A DNA stretch of 64,000 bases from Schizophyllum amplum (GCA_007026445.1 VDMD01000013.1:186001-250000); one strand, 5' to 3'; counted from the stretch's first letter, positions 31,619-47,292 are shown. Notes: generated from the letters alone by a model not told the origin. Program-made: numbers and translations.

Positions 31619-33671
31619 ATGGCGGAAAAGACGAACGCGAACATGCTCTTTGCCAACTTTAACCAAGACTTTTCGTGAGTGCGCAGTGCAAACGCCCGCG
31701 CCGCGCGCTTACCAGACTCGAGCCAGCTGCATATCCGTCGGCACGCGCAAGGGCTACCAGATCACTAATTGCGACCCTTTTGGCCGCGTCTATACCCAGA
31801 GTACGTGTGCATCTATCGGTTCTATGCGTATGCTTATCCTCACCAGATGACGGGGCGCGCGGCATCGTCGAAATGCTGTTCTGCACCTCCCTCATTGCCC
31901 TCGTAGGCGCGGCGGACCAGCCACAGTCCAGTCCGCGGAAGCTGCAGATCGTGAACACCAAGGTACGTTGCCTGAGGGACTATTGCAGGATTGCCAGCTC
32001 AACCCCCACTAGCGCCAATCCATGATCTGCGAGCTCCTCTTTCCCTCTTCCATCCTCGCGGTCAAGCTCAACCGCAAGACCCTCGTCATCGTTCTCGAGA
32101 ACGAAATCTACATCTATGATATCTCGAACATGCGGTTGCTCCACGTCATCGAGACAACTCCCAACCCAGAGGGTGCGTCCTCTGCTTCAACCTGCTTGAC
32201 TCGTTTACTGACCCCTTGCCCAGCAATATGCGCGTTGTCACCCTCCGCGGACGCCTCGTACCTCGCATATCCTTCCCCCTTGCCATCCCCATCCGCCCCC
32301 TCGCCAACCCCATCCACCTCGCAACCACCAAGCTCCGGAGACGTGCTCCTCTTCCATACCCGCACCCTCACCGTTGCCAATGTCATCCCCGCCCACAAGG
32401 CTCCCATTGCTGCCCTCGCGATCAACTCGTCCGGCACGCTCCTCGCAACAGCGTCGGAGAAGGGGACCGTCATCCGCGTGTGGGGCATCCCGAATGGCGA
32501 GCGACTGTATCAATTCCGCCGCGGAGCGAGGGAGGCGCGGATATGGTCCATGAACTTCAATGTGGTGGGCAGCTTGCTGGTGGCAGCGTCGGGGCACGGG
32601 ACGGTGCACGTATTCCGCGTCGGTGGGCAGGGTCAGGGTGGGCCGAGTGGTGCAGGGCGCGCAGCGAGCAGCCCCCCGGCGTCGATCGACAGCCGTGAGG
32701 GCGTTCCGGCTATGGATGGCGGGTACGATGCGTTTATTGAAAAGAAGAAGGCGGGTGGTGTGAGGTTCGTAGGCCAGTCCGACCTCCACCCAAAGCTCTG
32801 CCAATTATATCGTCGCAAAACCCTACTCGTTTCCCTCTCCTTCCCCGCCCTAAGACTTTCCACATCACCCAGTTCCTATTTACCCTCTATCTTTCTGTGA
32901 AACGGGACGTAAGCTAACTGTGTATATCCAGCTCCTCCCTGCGCCGCAAATCCCTCCAGATGACCAAGTCCATCTCGCATTCCGTCGGTGGCTACCTTCC
33001 GGGTGCTCTAACAGAAATGTGGGAGCCACAGCGCGATTTCGCGTGGCTTCGGCTACCAGGCGGCGGCGGTGTGCGCTCTGTCGCAGCAATCAGCGGGTGA
33101 GTGGGGAAACACCTCTCAAATCCTATCGTCGTCTTCGTCATTCAGCCCGCGCATATATTGTGGCACCTCTGTGTATGCTCCGGCTTTTTACATCTCGACT
33201 ACTCTCCTGCATTATGAGTACTGACATATGCATCTCAAGGACAATGCCACACGTCATGGTCATCTCCTCCGAGGGCTACTTCTATTCGTACAGCATAGAC
33301 TTGGAGAACGGCGGCGAGTGCGCATTGATGAAGCAGTATAGGTGCGTTTTCATTTATGCTAAGCCACACTCGCCTTTCTTCCCAATTCGTTTGTTCACAT
33401 CGACTTTGTTTTCTACCCTTTGCCACATACTCGCTGTACACAAAATGCCGCTTTTGCTATCGTCAGCCGTTGTGGTTGGCCGGGGGTGTATTCGTGCTGG
33501 TCGGTCCTTTGCTTTCGCCATATGTTCACGCTTGGAGCATCCTTCTGATGTTATGTTCTCGCTCTATCCTCCACGCTACGCTTCGCGATGCTCCTCGACG
33601 AACGACGGACTGACGCCCTCCTCAGCTTGCTGGACTCCAGTGATGGTGACAGCGCCACACTCGCCGAGTGA
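31619..33671 (+). CDS. ATG18: Autophagy-related PROPPIN Atg18 (WD40, phosphoinositide binding)
   Basis: Eight exons, about 419 residues; introns are 31675-31726, 31801-31846, 31963-32012, 32173-32223, 32765-32931, 33097-33239 and 33342-33625. It starts [19 protein letters not shown], the first blade. It carries the LFRRG-type lipid-binding motif as [12 protein letters not shown] (blade 5/6), the preceding [21 protein letters not shown] blade, and the [19 protein letters not shown] membrane-insertion loop region. PROPPINs bind PI3P and PI(3,5)P2 through the FRRG motif and act in autophagosome formation and vacuole fission. A Ser/Pro-rich insertion around residue 145-165 enlarges one loop. The last two introns (143 and 284 nt) are long for this window but keep frame to the stop. 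Hsv2 is a less likely alternative. Confidence 0.88.
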
Positions 33672-36600
33672 GGTGGCGGTCGCTGACGAGGACGGGATTG
33701 GTGCTCAGCACAAGGGGGCACGAATAGTGTTCAGCAGGACGGTTGGGCATTCCCCCCTTCTGCTGAGTACTGTGCTCGTTCTTTTTGACGACCGTTGCCT
33801 GGGGACGTGCGGGCGAGCTCACGGTGAAGGGATGGATAGGCACTGCTGTTGATGGAATGTGCTCGGGAAGGGAGGCCCAAGAGGGAATGTTGCAAGAAAC
33901 TACGACTACCGACGACCAGGTCATGAACGGGATGGGACATGGAGCGCAGGATGGCACGGGTAGCTGCCGGGGCTCGGTCGCACTGTACATATACGTATTC
34001 GATTTTGTCCTCCTAATGCGATTGTATCGGCTCTTTTCATAGGAGGCGGGATGTGTAGCAAGACCGACATTGACGGGCATCGTTTTTTGTAAAGATATTT
34101 TGCATCTACATATTCTGTGAGTGTCGCTGGCTCTGCGCTGTATACACATCTCATTTGTTCACAGTACCTACCCGACACTAGCTCTCGCTCTCGCTTCGCC
34201 GACCGCTTCCCCTGCCTCGCTCAACCGCTTCCCCTGCTTCGTTTAACTTCTTCTCATGCCTGAACGTTGCTCGCCTGGCTGTGGACGTCGACGGACGGTG
34301 GCACCGTATGAAGGGCCGCAGCTACGCAATTCAATTGCACAGCAGCGTACGAAGCAACTCATTGTGCATGGGCTTCTGAAGTATCTCATCCTCCTTAAGG
34401 AGCTCTCAAGCACTTCATTGAGTGTGGCTGGTTCATTGTGCGCTGCTGCTGCTTCATCGCGTGCCACTGCTGCGATAAGCCATAGTTGCTCGAGGGTCCC
34501 TCACCATGTGTATGCAGTATGCTGGGCTTCGTCCGATGCGCTCGCTGACCGCTCTCGCCCTGTTTCAAGACTCATGAGGCAGAGGGCAGCTGGAAGCTCG
34601 GACTCCGGGATCCTCACCGCGAAGAAGGTCCGAACTGTGCGCTGGTATTCTCGCCGTCGCCCTCGGATGAAGACTGCGGTGGCTCCGACGCAAGATATTC
34701 CTATTATTGCATCCAGATTTGTGAGAGGATGATGTGTGCCACTAGCATTAACGCACTCGCTGAATCTTGAGTCCCCGACATGAGTTCCGCATGTTTTCGT
34801 GATGAACGTTGAAAACGAACAATAGGTTGCCACATGGGGATGGTTCCGGGATTTGCCGGGATTGCGCATCTATACGCACAACTTGTTCCCTCTGCAGAGT
34901 CAGCCTTACTAAGTTACCTTCAATGCTTGAAGCTTGAGCGCTGAGCGCTCATAAAAAGAGGCAAAAGCTCGGAGCTGCATAAGTTGACGCCTGGCAGGAC
35001 GATAACCACGTGACCGCATCAGTTTGTTCCCACGCCCACCTTCTCCTCGTCGTTTATCATACCGTCTTCCGCGGGCCATCGAGCTTCGAAATGCAGCCAG
35101 TTCTACAGCTCGAACCAGTTCTGCGATGAACAATCATCAGTTCTTGCATGGCTACCACTAAAGCACGTCTCTGGGGTCCACTGGATCAAGCTTTTCATTC
35201 TCCGCCCACGATCGCGCAATGCCGGCAATCCGTCGAGGCCACGTACTGTACGTGTGGAGGCGCGCAATGGGTACTTGAAACCTGGGGAAGGGCGTGGCCC
35301 TCCTCTGGTCATCCCTTCATCCTCCCAAGCTCCCATCCAGGATGGCCATAAGTACAAGGACCGAGGCGTATCTTATCCTCGGCTAGTAGAGGCGTATGAT
35401 AGTCGCTATCCATCTATCGCTCGCCAGAGGAGAAGAACTCGCAAGATAGAAGGCTCGGAGGAGCGTCATAGGTGCGTCGTGCGCCTGCCCGTGTTGACTG
35501 GAAAGTACTAACGCTTGCTTAATTCCAGCCGAATGGAGGAGCAACCGTCATCCCCCGATACTCCTCGTCATGCTCCAGCAGTCCCCGCACTTGACTGGGT
35601 CTTTATTATCTATCCGAGCTTTAGGGCTCGCCCTGCGCATCGATACCTCGTTGCCCGATCGACGTACATTGCAGCAAGGTCCAGGGCTCGGCAAGAACAC
35701 CGTTCAAGTCTGACGTCCCCACGCGCGTACGAAGAACGACCTGCTGGACTCAACTCCGTGCTCTGCGACCATATCACAGTGCTGGATCGACCGGGCAACT
35801 GGCCATCCAGATGCGACCCTCACCTCATGCGCCGTGAAACCCGCTGCACTCACAATAGCATCCGACTTCATCTTCTCGCTATTCATCCTAGAACCCAAAT
35901 ATGGCGAGGTACGAGAGCCGGGTACCGAGACCCTTGCTCATCGGAACATGCGGCGCAGGATGCGCCGATGGACGAAAGCGTGAGGAAGCTGAGATGCAGG
36001 CGTTTTGCGACCTATCGAACACTATCGGAGCAGGAATACAGCAGGGCCGCAAGTGGATACTCCAGTCGTGCGTCATATACTTCCAGAGACCACGTTCTGA
36101 AGACTGGATCCAACATTCAAATTCGCCTTGAATTCAGCCATCGTCTTGTGGCCGCCCAGCCAAACTTCGAATGTTTGGCGAGCCGCCCCCATATGCCACA
36201 ACACTCTTCTCGGCTGCTCCTGCGCAGGGTCCTAGGCGGTCATCTGCACTGCGATAAGCAGCTCGATCGTTTCGCGCAGCCGCGTAGGGCATTCGTATGC
36301 ACTGGGTCGCATTCGCTCGAGACGACTACACGACGGACGCTTTCAGCGCAGCTCGCGACCTCCTCGCAGTACTCCCACCGTGGAGGTGTGCAGCGATCTG
36401 CACGGGCACCCAACGACCCTCTCTTGCGGTGATTTGAGCGCTAAGCGAAAGCCTCGTGGGCCGCGCGCGCCTTTCATTAGACCTCGTACATAGGGGACAT
36501 AGACGCACCGCTCACAAGGGACAAACCGCGCACAAGGGACAAAGATCAGCGTGCCCGGCGCGTGTGTGCATCCTACAAAAGCGTCCCTCCGCCGTCGCTT

Positions 36601-36771
36601 CCGACCAGCACCGCCCCCAGCGCATATACCCAGCGCACCTTACGACCTCAGCGCTCCTATCACATTGGCGTTCACGACTTTACGAACAAGCCCCAATACC
36701 ATCACCCTGGCGTTTACGCGAGCACATACCCCCGCACACTGTACCAATACCCCGTAATCATTTTGTGAGCT
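33672..36771. other. About 3.1 kb without a recognisable gene
   Basis: No known protein was recognised on either strand. The plus strand has a 305-codon open frame (35515-36432). It is preceded by a textbook intron at 35474-35529 (GTGCGT donor, TACTAAC branch site, CCAG acceptor) fed by an open exon reading EARNGYLKPGEG. The minus strand of the same stretch reads as several protein-like blocks. Short direct repeats occur at 34203-34243 (ACCGCTTCCCCTGC) and 36511-36541 (CACAAGGGACAAA). It may hold a decayed or poorly conserved gene. Confidence 0.4.
35254..36432 (+). CDS. Doubtful hypothetical gene
   Basis: Two open exons linked by the well-formed intron 35474-35529; the join reads EERHSRMEEQPSSPDTP. 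The true start is not known because the first exon is open well upstream of 35254. The product would be Arg-rich and of low complexity without any recognised domain, and the opposite strand gives competing protein-like readings. Included only because the intron is so well formed; transcript data would settle it. Confidence 0.2.
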
Positions 36772-39288
36772 ATGTGGAAGGCGTTCTCCCTCCGCAACGT
36801 GCGTGTGCTAGTCGTCTCGCCGTGTACACGATCTAATTGTTCGTGTAGAAGAAGTCGTCGCCGTCGCAGGAGCGCCATGGCTGGCCAGGCGCGCCGTACG
36901 ACTACCGTCTGACCACCGCCCCCGTCATGCAGCCGGCTCCGACCGTTCAACAGCCTGCACCCATGCCGATCAAACATCTGTCGCCATCCACCACTGTCCC
37001 GTCTGTTATCAGCACCTCCCCACCGAACATTGCGCGCAATCCGTCGCGAGCTGCCGTCCCACAAAACACTGCACCGCCCATCATGCGCACTTCGTCGCGG
37101 GCAGCGCCGCCGGTCACCTCTACAGGCCCTCCCCCTCTTGCTGTCGTCCGCTCTGCTCAGCCCCCGATTGCGGCCGCGCCACCTCCCATGGCCCGTGCAT
37201 CATCGCGCGCCACGCCGGGTCCTAGAGGGCCTCCCGCGATCGCCAACGCTGCGCACTCATACTCCGCATACCCTGAGCGACAGGACATCCCGTACACCGA
37301 ATGGCAAGCCGCACTGCAGGACCAGCACGCCACCGACTTCCGCAAGTCGTACTATGAGTCGTCTCCTGTGGTCGCCGTGGCAGGAAGTACGGGGGCGGAC
37401 ACGTACGATTCGGAATCGACGTGCTCCCTGGACGACCGACAGGCATATCCGTACGATATCTACGAGCCCAGGTCCGATCTGTACGACTCGCCGGCGAGCT
37501 ACTCTCCGTCGGAGGCGGCCCCGCCATTCTCGCCTCCATTTGACCCTCGTGCCGCCGCATCGCCCGCGGACAGTACGATGGTGCTCCGTGGTGCCCTCCC
37601 GCCTGCTCGCGCCTTCCCACGGCGGCCTCTTGGGTTCGTGCCGCTCGAGTACGAGGAGTGCACCTCGGAGGAGGACCGGACGGCGTACAGTGACGACCTG
37701 GAGTCCTTCGATGCGCACAGCTCGGACTCTGAGGACGATCGCCGCGGACGGCGCGGCGATCGCGGCGGTGATTTCGGCCGTCGCAGAACATCATACGCAT
37801 CGACGGAAGACTCGTTCTCGGACGGTGCCTACGACCGCCGCAGCGGTGGCGATCGGCGCGATTACGAGCATCACGCGTTGACAATGAGCAGGCGGCGAGG
37901 CCAGGACGTTGCTGACGAGCTGCACCGCCACCGCTCGTGGGCGGAGGATGGCCGCCAGGATGATGCGCGGCGGCATGGGTCGCGCCACAGCGGCGTCATC
38001 GAGGATGCTCGCTACTCGATCCTGCAGGAACCACCTGCAGCTCCCTCGCGCTCGCAAGAACCGCCGCATGCCCTGCTCGCCGAGGACTCATCTCGCGCTC
38101 CGCGTAGCCGCAAGGTGAGCGCGCCGCCAGCGCCACTTGCGCGTCCGCCTTCAATGTCGTCGCCCATTGATGGTATGTCGCTTACACTCCACCCATGATC
38201 TGCTCTTCTGACATACTGCAGACGTTGCCAGAACACCGCAGCCGCGGGCACGCCGCGCAAGCGTTGTTGGGGCTGGCATGCCAGGCGCCATTCCATCTAG
38301 CCGGCGGAGCTCTGCAATCCCGACCCGATGGGAGTCGGGGCTGGACAGGGTCCCGGAGCGCCGCCAGTCGCCGCCGGGCGTACGGCATGAGGATGCGCCT
38401 CATCCGTTTGGACCTCGACCGCGCCGGACGTCGTCGCGGTTGTCGACGGTTATGCCCTCGCCTGACCGACGCAGCGCGAGCTACGTGCCCGGATGGGCAG
38501 GCTCGGAGAGCAGCGGCTCAACGGCGTCGACGCGCACGCTGATCACCCCACCGCCATTCGAAACGCACGTCGTCTCGCATGCCGAGGCCCGTGCTCGCAA
38601 GCCGTCAATCATTCTACCCCAGGCGCCGTCTATGCCTATTCTGCCACCCGCAAGGGAGCATTCTATGTCCCCTAGGGACAGGAGGATGAGCGTCTCTCCC
38701 AGAGACCGGAGGGAGAGTATGTCTATCTCGCCTAGAGATCGACGCGACAGTCCTCTGGCCTCTCGCGATGCGCCCACTGGCGTGCCTCCTAACCACCGTG
38801 TCAGTCCCACGCCTATCGCCCGCCGACCGTCAGTCTCTTCGCCTACGCGTGTACAACCCGCGCCCGTGTATCCACCGGAACCGCCGCGCGCTCCTGTCGA
38901 CTATCAAGACAATCAGAGTGCGCGACAACGTAGTTCGCGGAGGTTCTCCGACTCTGAGGCGCCGCGGGCGCGCTCACCAGACCCGCTTCCCGTGCCTCCG
39001 CCACGTCGCCGGCACTCGGACGGGGACCAGACTCCCACGGACGCATCTCGCGGCGTCAAGTGGCGTGAGGGGCTCGTGATGCCCTCACCTATTTTGACGT
39101 GCAACCGGCGCAAGGGCTGGTACAACCGCAAGGGGTGAGTAGACAATTCCGGTCGTCTCGTTTTCGTACTTATGTTTGTTTGCAGTGACCAGCTCTGGAC
39201 TAATGAGGGCGCCTACCGTCCGGCAATGCCGCAGGAGGAATTTCCGCCGGACCTGGACTCGTACCCTGAGCCGGCGAAGGGTGGATGA
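36772..39288 (+). CDS. Hypothetical large disordered basidiomycete protein
   Basis: Four exons (introns 36799-36848, 38173-38221, 39135-39185) give about 788 residues. A 9-residue first exon MWKAFSLRN is followed by a Pro/Ser-rich region, an acidic Tyr/Asp-rich middle (PYDIYEPRSDLYDSPASYSP), Arg-rich stretches, and a short tandem SPRDRR repeat at 38665-38760. The last 60 residues, WREGLVMPSPILTCNRRKGW then DQLWTNEGAYRP, look folded or at least conserved, and they cross the final splice junction. I do not recognise a family or function. Lack of hydrophobic helices suggests a cytosolic or nuclear protein. Confidence 0.75.
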
Positions 39289-39474
39289 ACGAGGAAGGCA
39301 AGCGGATCGACATGAAGCACCGCCTCGTTCCAAAACCACCCCTGCGTTCTGTCTTGAAGACGAACTCAGGATCCTTATAGTCGACGCCTGGCGCGTCAGT
39401 CTGTGCCGGTATGCGTATGTATATGTGTATCACTGTATGTGTATGTACTGTAAGTAGGCTATGAGTATGCGATT

Positions 39475-42408
<2,934 letters not shown>

Positions 42409-42781
42409 GGTGAGCACGGCAGCGAAGCCAGTCGGTGTCTCCAGAAGGTGAGTGTCTTTTATAAGCCAAAAGGCAAAGTAGTCGCGATTAGCGGGCGTTC
42501 GAGGTCGGCAGTGTCGGTGTTGCAGACTCAACAAGCAAAGAAGGCCGATGAGGCAATACGCGTTCAGATGAGCTTCAAGCTACGAGCAGCAAACAGACAG
42601 TCATGCAGCCGCTCAGCGTTCAACGTTCAACTGCTGATGCGGACGACGAAGGCGGGTCCAGACTCGTGGGCGTTGAAGTCAATGAAGGGGGCACGGGCAC
42701 GTGACAAGCGACAGCTTCGTTACTCAACGTCAACCGTCACGTCACATCGTTTTCTGCTCTTGACTGCCATCACTCTCCCAA

Positions 42782-44008
42782 ATGCCGTTCGGCGAGATCG
42801 TTTGCGGCTCTCCTGGGAGCGGAAAGTCAACCTACTGCTTCGGCAAACACCAACTGCTCACAGCGCTCAACCGCCCCATTTCCATCGTAAATCTTGATCC
42901 TGCCAACGAGTCGATACCATACCCCTGCGCAATTGACATATCATCCCTCATTACTCTCCAAGATGTCATGGATGAGCACGGCCTGGGACCAAACGGCGGA
43001 CTTCTGTACTGTATGGAGTACTTGGAGGCCAACTTCGACTGGCTCGATGAGCGGTTGCAGGCCTTGGGCAAGGATGCCTACGTCCTCTTCGACCTGCCTG
43101 GCCAGGTCGAGCTCAGCACGAACCATGATAGCGTGAAGAACATCATCGGAAAGCTGACGAAAGTCAACTTCAGAGTATGGCATTTGCCTCTCCGCTAGGT
43201 CCTCATCTCATCCCGATCCAGTTGGCCTCCGTTCACTTCTGCGATGCGCACTATGTCACCGACGCGTCAAAATACGTCTCCGTTTTGCTCTTGTCTCTGC
43301 GGACTATGCTACACCTTGAATTACCACATATCAACGTCTTGTCAAAGATTGACTTGCTAGCGCAATACGGGGAACTCGGTATGATGGATTCTTGCTTTAG
43401 ACTGGCACGCCGAACTGACTGATTTGGCTGCTTCACCAGACTTTAATCTAGACTTTTACACTGAAGTCCAGGACCTCTCGTATCTAGAGAACTCTCTCTC
43501 AGCATCATCGCCGGCACGCTTCGCCTCCATGAATATGGCAATCATATCCCTGATAGAGGACTACAGTCTCGTTGGCTTCGAGACGCTAGCGGTCGAGGTT
43601 GGTCTGCCATTTCAGCGCTTCACCCAAGCTCATTGCGCGTAGGACAAAAATTCGATGATGCACTTAACGAGAGCCATCGATCGTGCGACCGGATACGTAT
43701 ACGTGCCACCAACTGCCGGCCAACCAGGCCAACAGCCTCCCGGAACCGTCGACATGTCCGCTGCGCCTGTGACCGCCCAACCCAACACGTACGCCTTGCA
43801 GTCTGCCGCGGCAGGACCTATAAAGGGCCCATTGAGCGACATTCGCGACGTGCAGGAGCGGTGGATAGACGCCCGAGAAGAGTACGACGCGTTCGAGAAG
43901 AAGCAATGGCAGAGGGAGGGTGAAATTGTGCGGGAAGAGGCAGCGCGGGCGGGCCAGATACGGGAGCGTAACCCGAAAGAGCATGCTCGCGATGCCCATG
44001 GTCAATGA
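42782..44008 (+). CDS. GPN2: GPN-loop GTPase 2 (Gpn2)
   Basis: Four exons (introns 43175-43221, 43380-43439 give or take one base, 43598-43642) give about 357 residues. It begins with the P-loop GSPGSGKST, then the GPN signature as GLGPNGG, and DLPGQVEL as Walker B/G3, followed by NVLSKIDL for guanine recognition. GPN GTPases dimerise and are needed for assembly and nuclear import of RNA polymerase II and III. The C-terminal 100 residues are Pro/Gln-rich then charged (EEYDAFEKKQWQREGEIVRE), as usual for the family. Intact; convergent with the NF-YB gene. Confidence 0.93.
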
Positions 44009-44157
44009 AGGATATCATTGCGCAAATCTGTACAGGAAAGAGAGCAGCAGATAGGGGAGGATACAAATAAAAATAATGAGTACAATTCGCGATCGCGTGC
44101 TTGACGCCCGACGCCGCGTCCGCTAGGCGTTCAGAAACATCATACATACAGCAATTT

Positions 44158-44677
44158 TCAATCGTCGTCTATGCCATTGTTCGACGCCTGATGCTGGATG
44201 AATGTCAGATGCGCTATGAAGAGGGGGGCATGGCTGCGTACTGCTCGCAATTTCGCCAGATGGATCTTCAGCGTCTCCGCATAGTTCTCCAGCCCGAGAG
44301 CCGTCATGGCATGCAAAATGTCCTCTCCCCCGACTGTCTTCCGTTTCTCCAGCTGGCACCGCTCCGCGGCCTCGGAGGTCACGAAGGATATGAATTCACT
44401 GACGCATTCCTGCACGCATTCCTTCGCGTCCTTGGCGATCTTCGCTGTGCCAGGAACGGAGGCCTTCATGATGCGCGCAACGTTCGCTATCTGGGGCCAA
44501 GATCAGTGGGCGGGAGGGATGCAGGGCCGGCATACGCACTGGGAGGAAGCGATCCTGTTCGCGGTATTCCCCTACTTCCTGCTCCGTGATCGGTGCGGGT
44601 TCGGGGTTGTCATCTGCATGAAGCTGGTCGTGACCATCGTCGTTGGGAACGGGTACGAGAGGTGGGAGTTCAGGCAT
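44158..44677 (-). CDS. HAP3: CCAAT-binding factor subunit NF-YB / Hap3
   Basis: Two exons with a 49-nt intron (44491-44539) give about 156 residues. The histone-fold core is complete: [54 protein letters not shown] and [19 protein letters not shown]. With NF-YA and NF-YC homologues it binds CCAAT boxes and activates respiratory and other genes. The C-terminal 30 residues after LAKLRA may include a further short intron (GTACGC to CCAG), which would leave [11 protein letters not shown] as the end. The start at 44677 gives a 30-residue acidic N-terminus. Confidence 0.93.
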
Positions 44678-45145
44678 GGCGAGCGTTCACGTTTGGAGTG
44701 ATGTCCAGAGCCAAGGAGTAACCAGCTAGCTTCGAGTGGATTTCGCCAAGTAACGCGGTCTTCAAGGAGGACGGCAAGTCGGGTAAGATTTCCCAGGCGC
44801 GTCAGGCCTTATGTATGCGATGCTCAGTACTGACGCTGTCGAGGAAACTGAATAAGACATGTAGGACGGTTGTGACAGACGATGAGCAGGGGAAAGAGGT
44901 ATCGTCACGGCGTCACGCCTCTCCTCCTCGATACCTCTCACCGACGGCCAATGAGTTGCAGTAGAATTCGATATTGCTCTGAGACCAAGCGATTGTTGTG
45001 TTTATCCAGCAGATAGTTGATTACACCTCTACAACCCTAGTAATTTACGGGGTGCGTGTGCAGTACATACATTGCAGCAGTCTTTCCAAATAATGCATAA
45101 AAACCGTTACAGTCCATCATGATGTTGAAGTCGTTAGTCGAGCGC
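44678..45145. other. Intergenic region between NF-YB and fungalysin
   Basis: Promoter of NF-YB and 3' flank of fungalysin. No gene seen. Confidence 0.45.
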
Positions 45146-47292
45146 CTATTGGCACTCAGCCGGGACGGAGTCGTCGTCCTCGTAGTCCGCGGCATCGACA
45201 CCGAGACCGCGGCTGGCAAAGGCGGTCCAGATGGTGCAAGAGTGCGCACCGTCGTACCTGTTCTCGTCGGCCTGGATCCACGCGTCACGGGCAGTGGTGA
45301 CTGTAGAGTACCACGTAAGAGATTGGCCAAAAGGTTGTATACGATGCACTTACGCGTGGGGTTGCAAGGCTGGAGGGCGAGCGCGTCGATGAACAGGTGC
45401 ATGTAGACGACGTTGCCGGAGTCGCTGTCCGGGTTCGTCTTGAAGTCCTCCGCCCAGCCGTACTCGCCGACGAGCGCGGCGTACACGTTGTGCAGCATGT
45501 TCGCCCACACCTCGCCGATGTCGTGCACCTCGTTGAGCTCCTGGATGGACGAGTAGCGCAGCGGGTTGGTTTCCGCGGAGGTGGAGTAGGGGTGGGTGCG
45601 GATACCGGCGTCGCTGCCGGTCACCCACACGCCCATGCTGAAGTCGGTGATCTCCTCGCTGTCCCACTCGGTCCACTCGGCCATCGCGTCGGACCAGCCC
45701 TCGCCCATGCCACCGGCCTCGGTGGTCTGGAGGCAGCGACCGGTGCCGCCGCCGGTCATGCGGTTGGTGATACCGTGCGTGCCCTCGTGGACGGGGATGT
45801 CGTTCTCGAGGTCACCGTCACGGCGCGGCTGGTGCGGCGTCAGCACAGGAAGGGCAAACATACAACACGTGAGAAACTCACGCTGGTGTAAGTCCAGATG
45901 TACATGCGGCACTGGCCGGACTGACCATCCGGAGGAGTGGCGAAGTTGGCGTTGTCAGTGCCGCTGGCGTCCTGCACGGACATGCGCTGCAAGTGGTTCA
46001 GTCAGGGCATTTTCTCCTTGAACACGAGATCAAGACGTACCACACGGTCACCCTCCTCGCCACCGTTGCCAAAGTTGCTGTTCTGGAAGTTGTAGGCGGC
46101 CTCGGTGAAGCCGTACAGGTAGCTGATGTCGTGGAGGGTGTTCATAATATAGAACGAGTTCACTGTGGCAGCCTCGACGTTGTTGCCCTCGGTGGGAGAG
46201 ACGCTGGTGTCGTACGGGTAGTCGAACACGAGGCCATCAGCACTCTGCTCCGTGGTGGAAGACACCGAGCCCTTGTAGGCAACGACGTTGTTGCCACTGA
46301 AAGAACCATATGAGCACGTGCGATCGTCCGGTAACACGGGCGGCTTACGAAGTGTCGGTGGTCTCGGTGGTGCCGTCGCTATGCCAGCCGTTGGGCGAGG
46401 CGGTCGAGTCGGCGGGGTCCTCGAGGGTCTCCTGCTCCTCAGTGGGGTCCTGCTTGTTGATGGGGACAACGGTGTACGACGCGTCGGCGACGAAGTCGGT
46501 GATGGAGACGAGCTCGCCGGAGTGGGCGTCGACCATCGCCTCGTACCACGCGTTAGTCTCCTCGTTGCGGATCTGCACAACGTGCACGAGCGCGACGCTG
46601 CCATCCTGCTTCGCCAGGTACTCGAGGCTCGAGTAGTCGTTGTACTTGCCCTCGAGTTGCGCCTCGATGTCGCAATGAACGAGTCGATCTCAATGGACGG
46701 GGTCGACGACGCGATCTTATCTAGATCTCCATCAGCACAAAAATGATGGTGTTTCCATGGAAGAATGCGTACCCGTGGAGACGAAGGAGTGCCGAAGGAG
46801 ACGACTTGTCACCCTTGAACGCGACGTTGGCAACGGCGTTCGCGAAGGGACGTTGTCCTAAGAGGAATATGAGGGCGCTGATTTGCTTTGGGAGGGGAAT
46901 AACGTACGTGGCTCTGGCGCAAGTACCGTAGGAAGAAGCACCGTCGTAGCCAGATTTGAAGCTGACGGCAGCCTCGTCCACGCCAACCTGATCGCGACGA
47001 AGGAAGTCGACGCGGCCTCGATGCCGTCGCGCTTGACGCGCGCGCATGGACATCGTCCAAACCCTTGCCGTAGGTCTGCAATGCGCGGTAAGCGTCCGCA
47101 GAAACTAGACCGCGATGAAGCATACCTTGTACGTCGTGGGAGGGTGGTACGACTCAATTGGAGGGAGCGCCCGATCTGGCGAGTACGGTGGGTGCTGTAC
47201 TTCGAGGTCGGGTTCCAGGGGAGCGCGCTCGTCAAGGACGAGCATGCCAGCGCCAGCACGACGGTGTTGAGCATCTTGCCGAATGAGAACAT
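45146..47292 (-). CDS. Fungalysin, secreted zinc metallopeptidase (family M36); prodomain reading frame broken
   Basis: Secreted elastinolytic-type metalloprotease. The N-terminus [20 protein letters not shown] is a signal peptide, followed by a fungalysin/thermolysin propeptide and the M36 catalytic domain with zinc site HEGTHG (HExxH) and the second Glu in [14 protein letters not shown]. The mature domain (about 46660 down to 45146) reads cleanly and ends [14 protein letters not shown]. In contrast the propeptide half (about 46660-47165) needs at least six single-base corrections to keep the expected reading (for example [43 protein letters not shown]). Mostly one base is missing from a short run. 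The gene is either a pseudogene or, more likely, locally mis-sequenced. A TATA box at 47392-47398 supports this start. Confidence 0.85.

Noticed and set aside
34256..34732. 158-codon plus-strand frame after ATG18
   Set aside because: It has low resemblance to protein, no introns or promoter signals, and no recognisable domain.
37030..37881. 283-codon frame overlapping the 788-residue protein
   Set aside because: Arg/Thr-rich shadow in a second frame of the same strand; the spliced frame with a conserved C-terminus is preferred.
45397..45891. 164-codon plus-strand frame opposite fungalysin
   Set aside because: Mirror of the catalytic domain; the minus strand has the zinc-binding motif and clear splice sites.
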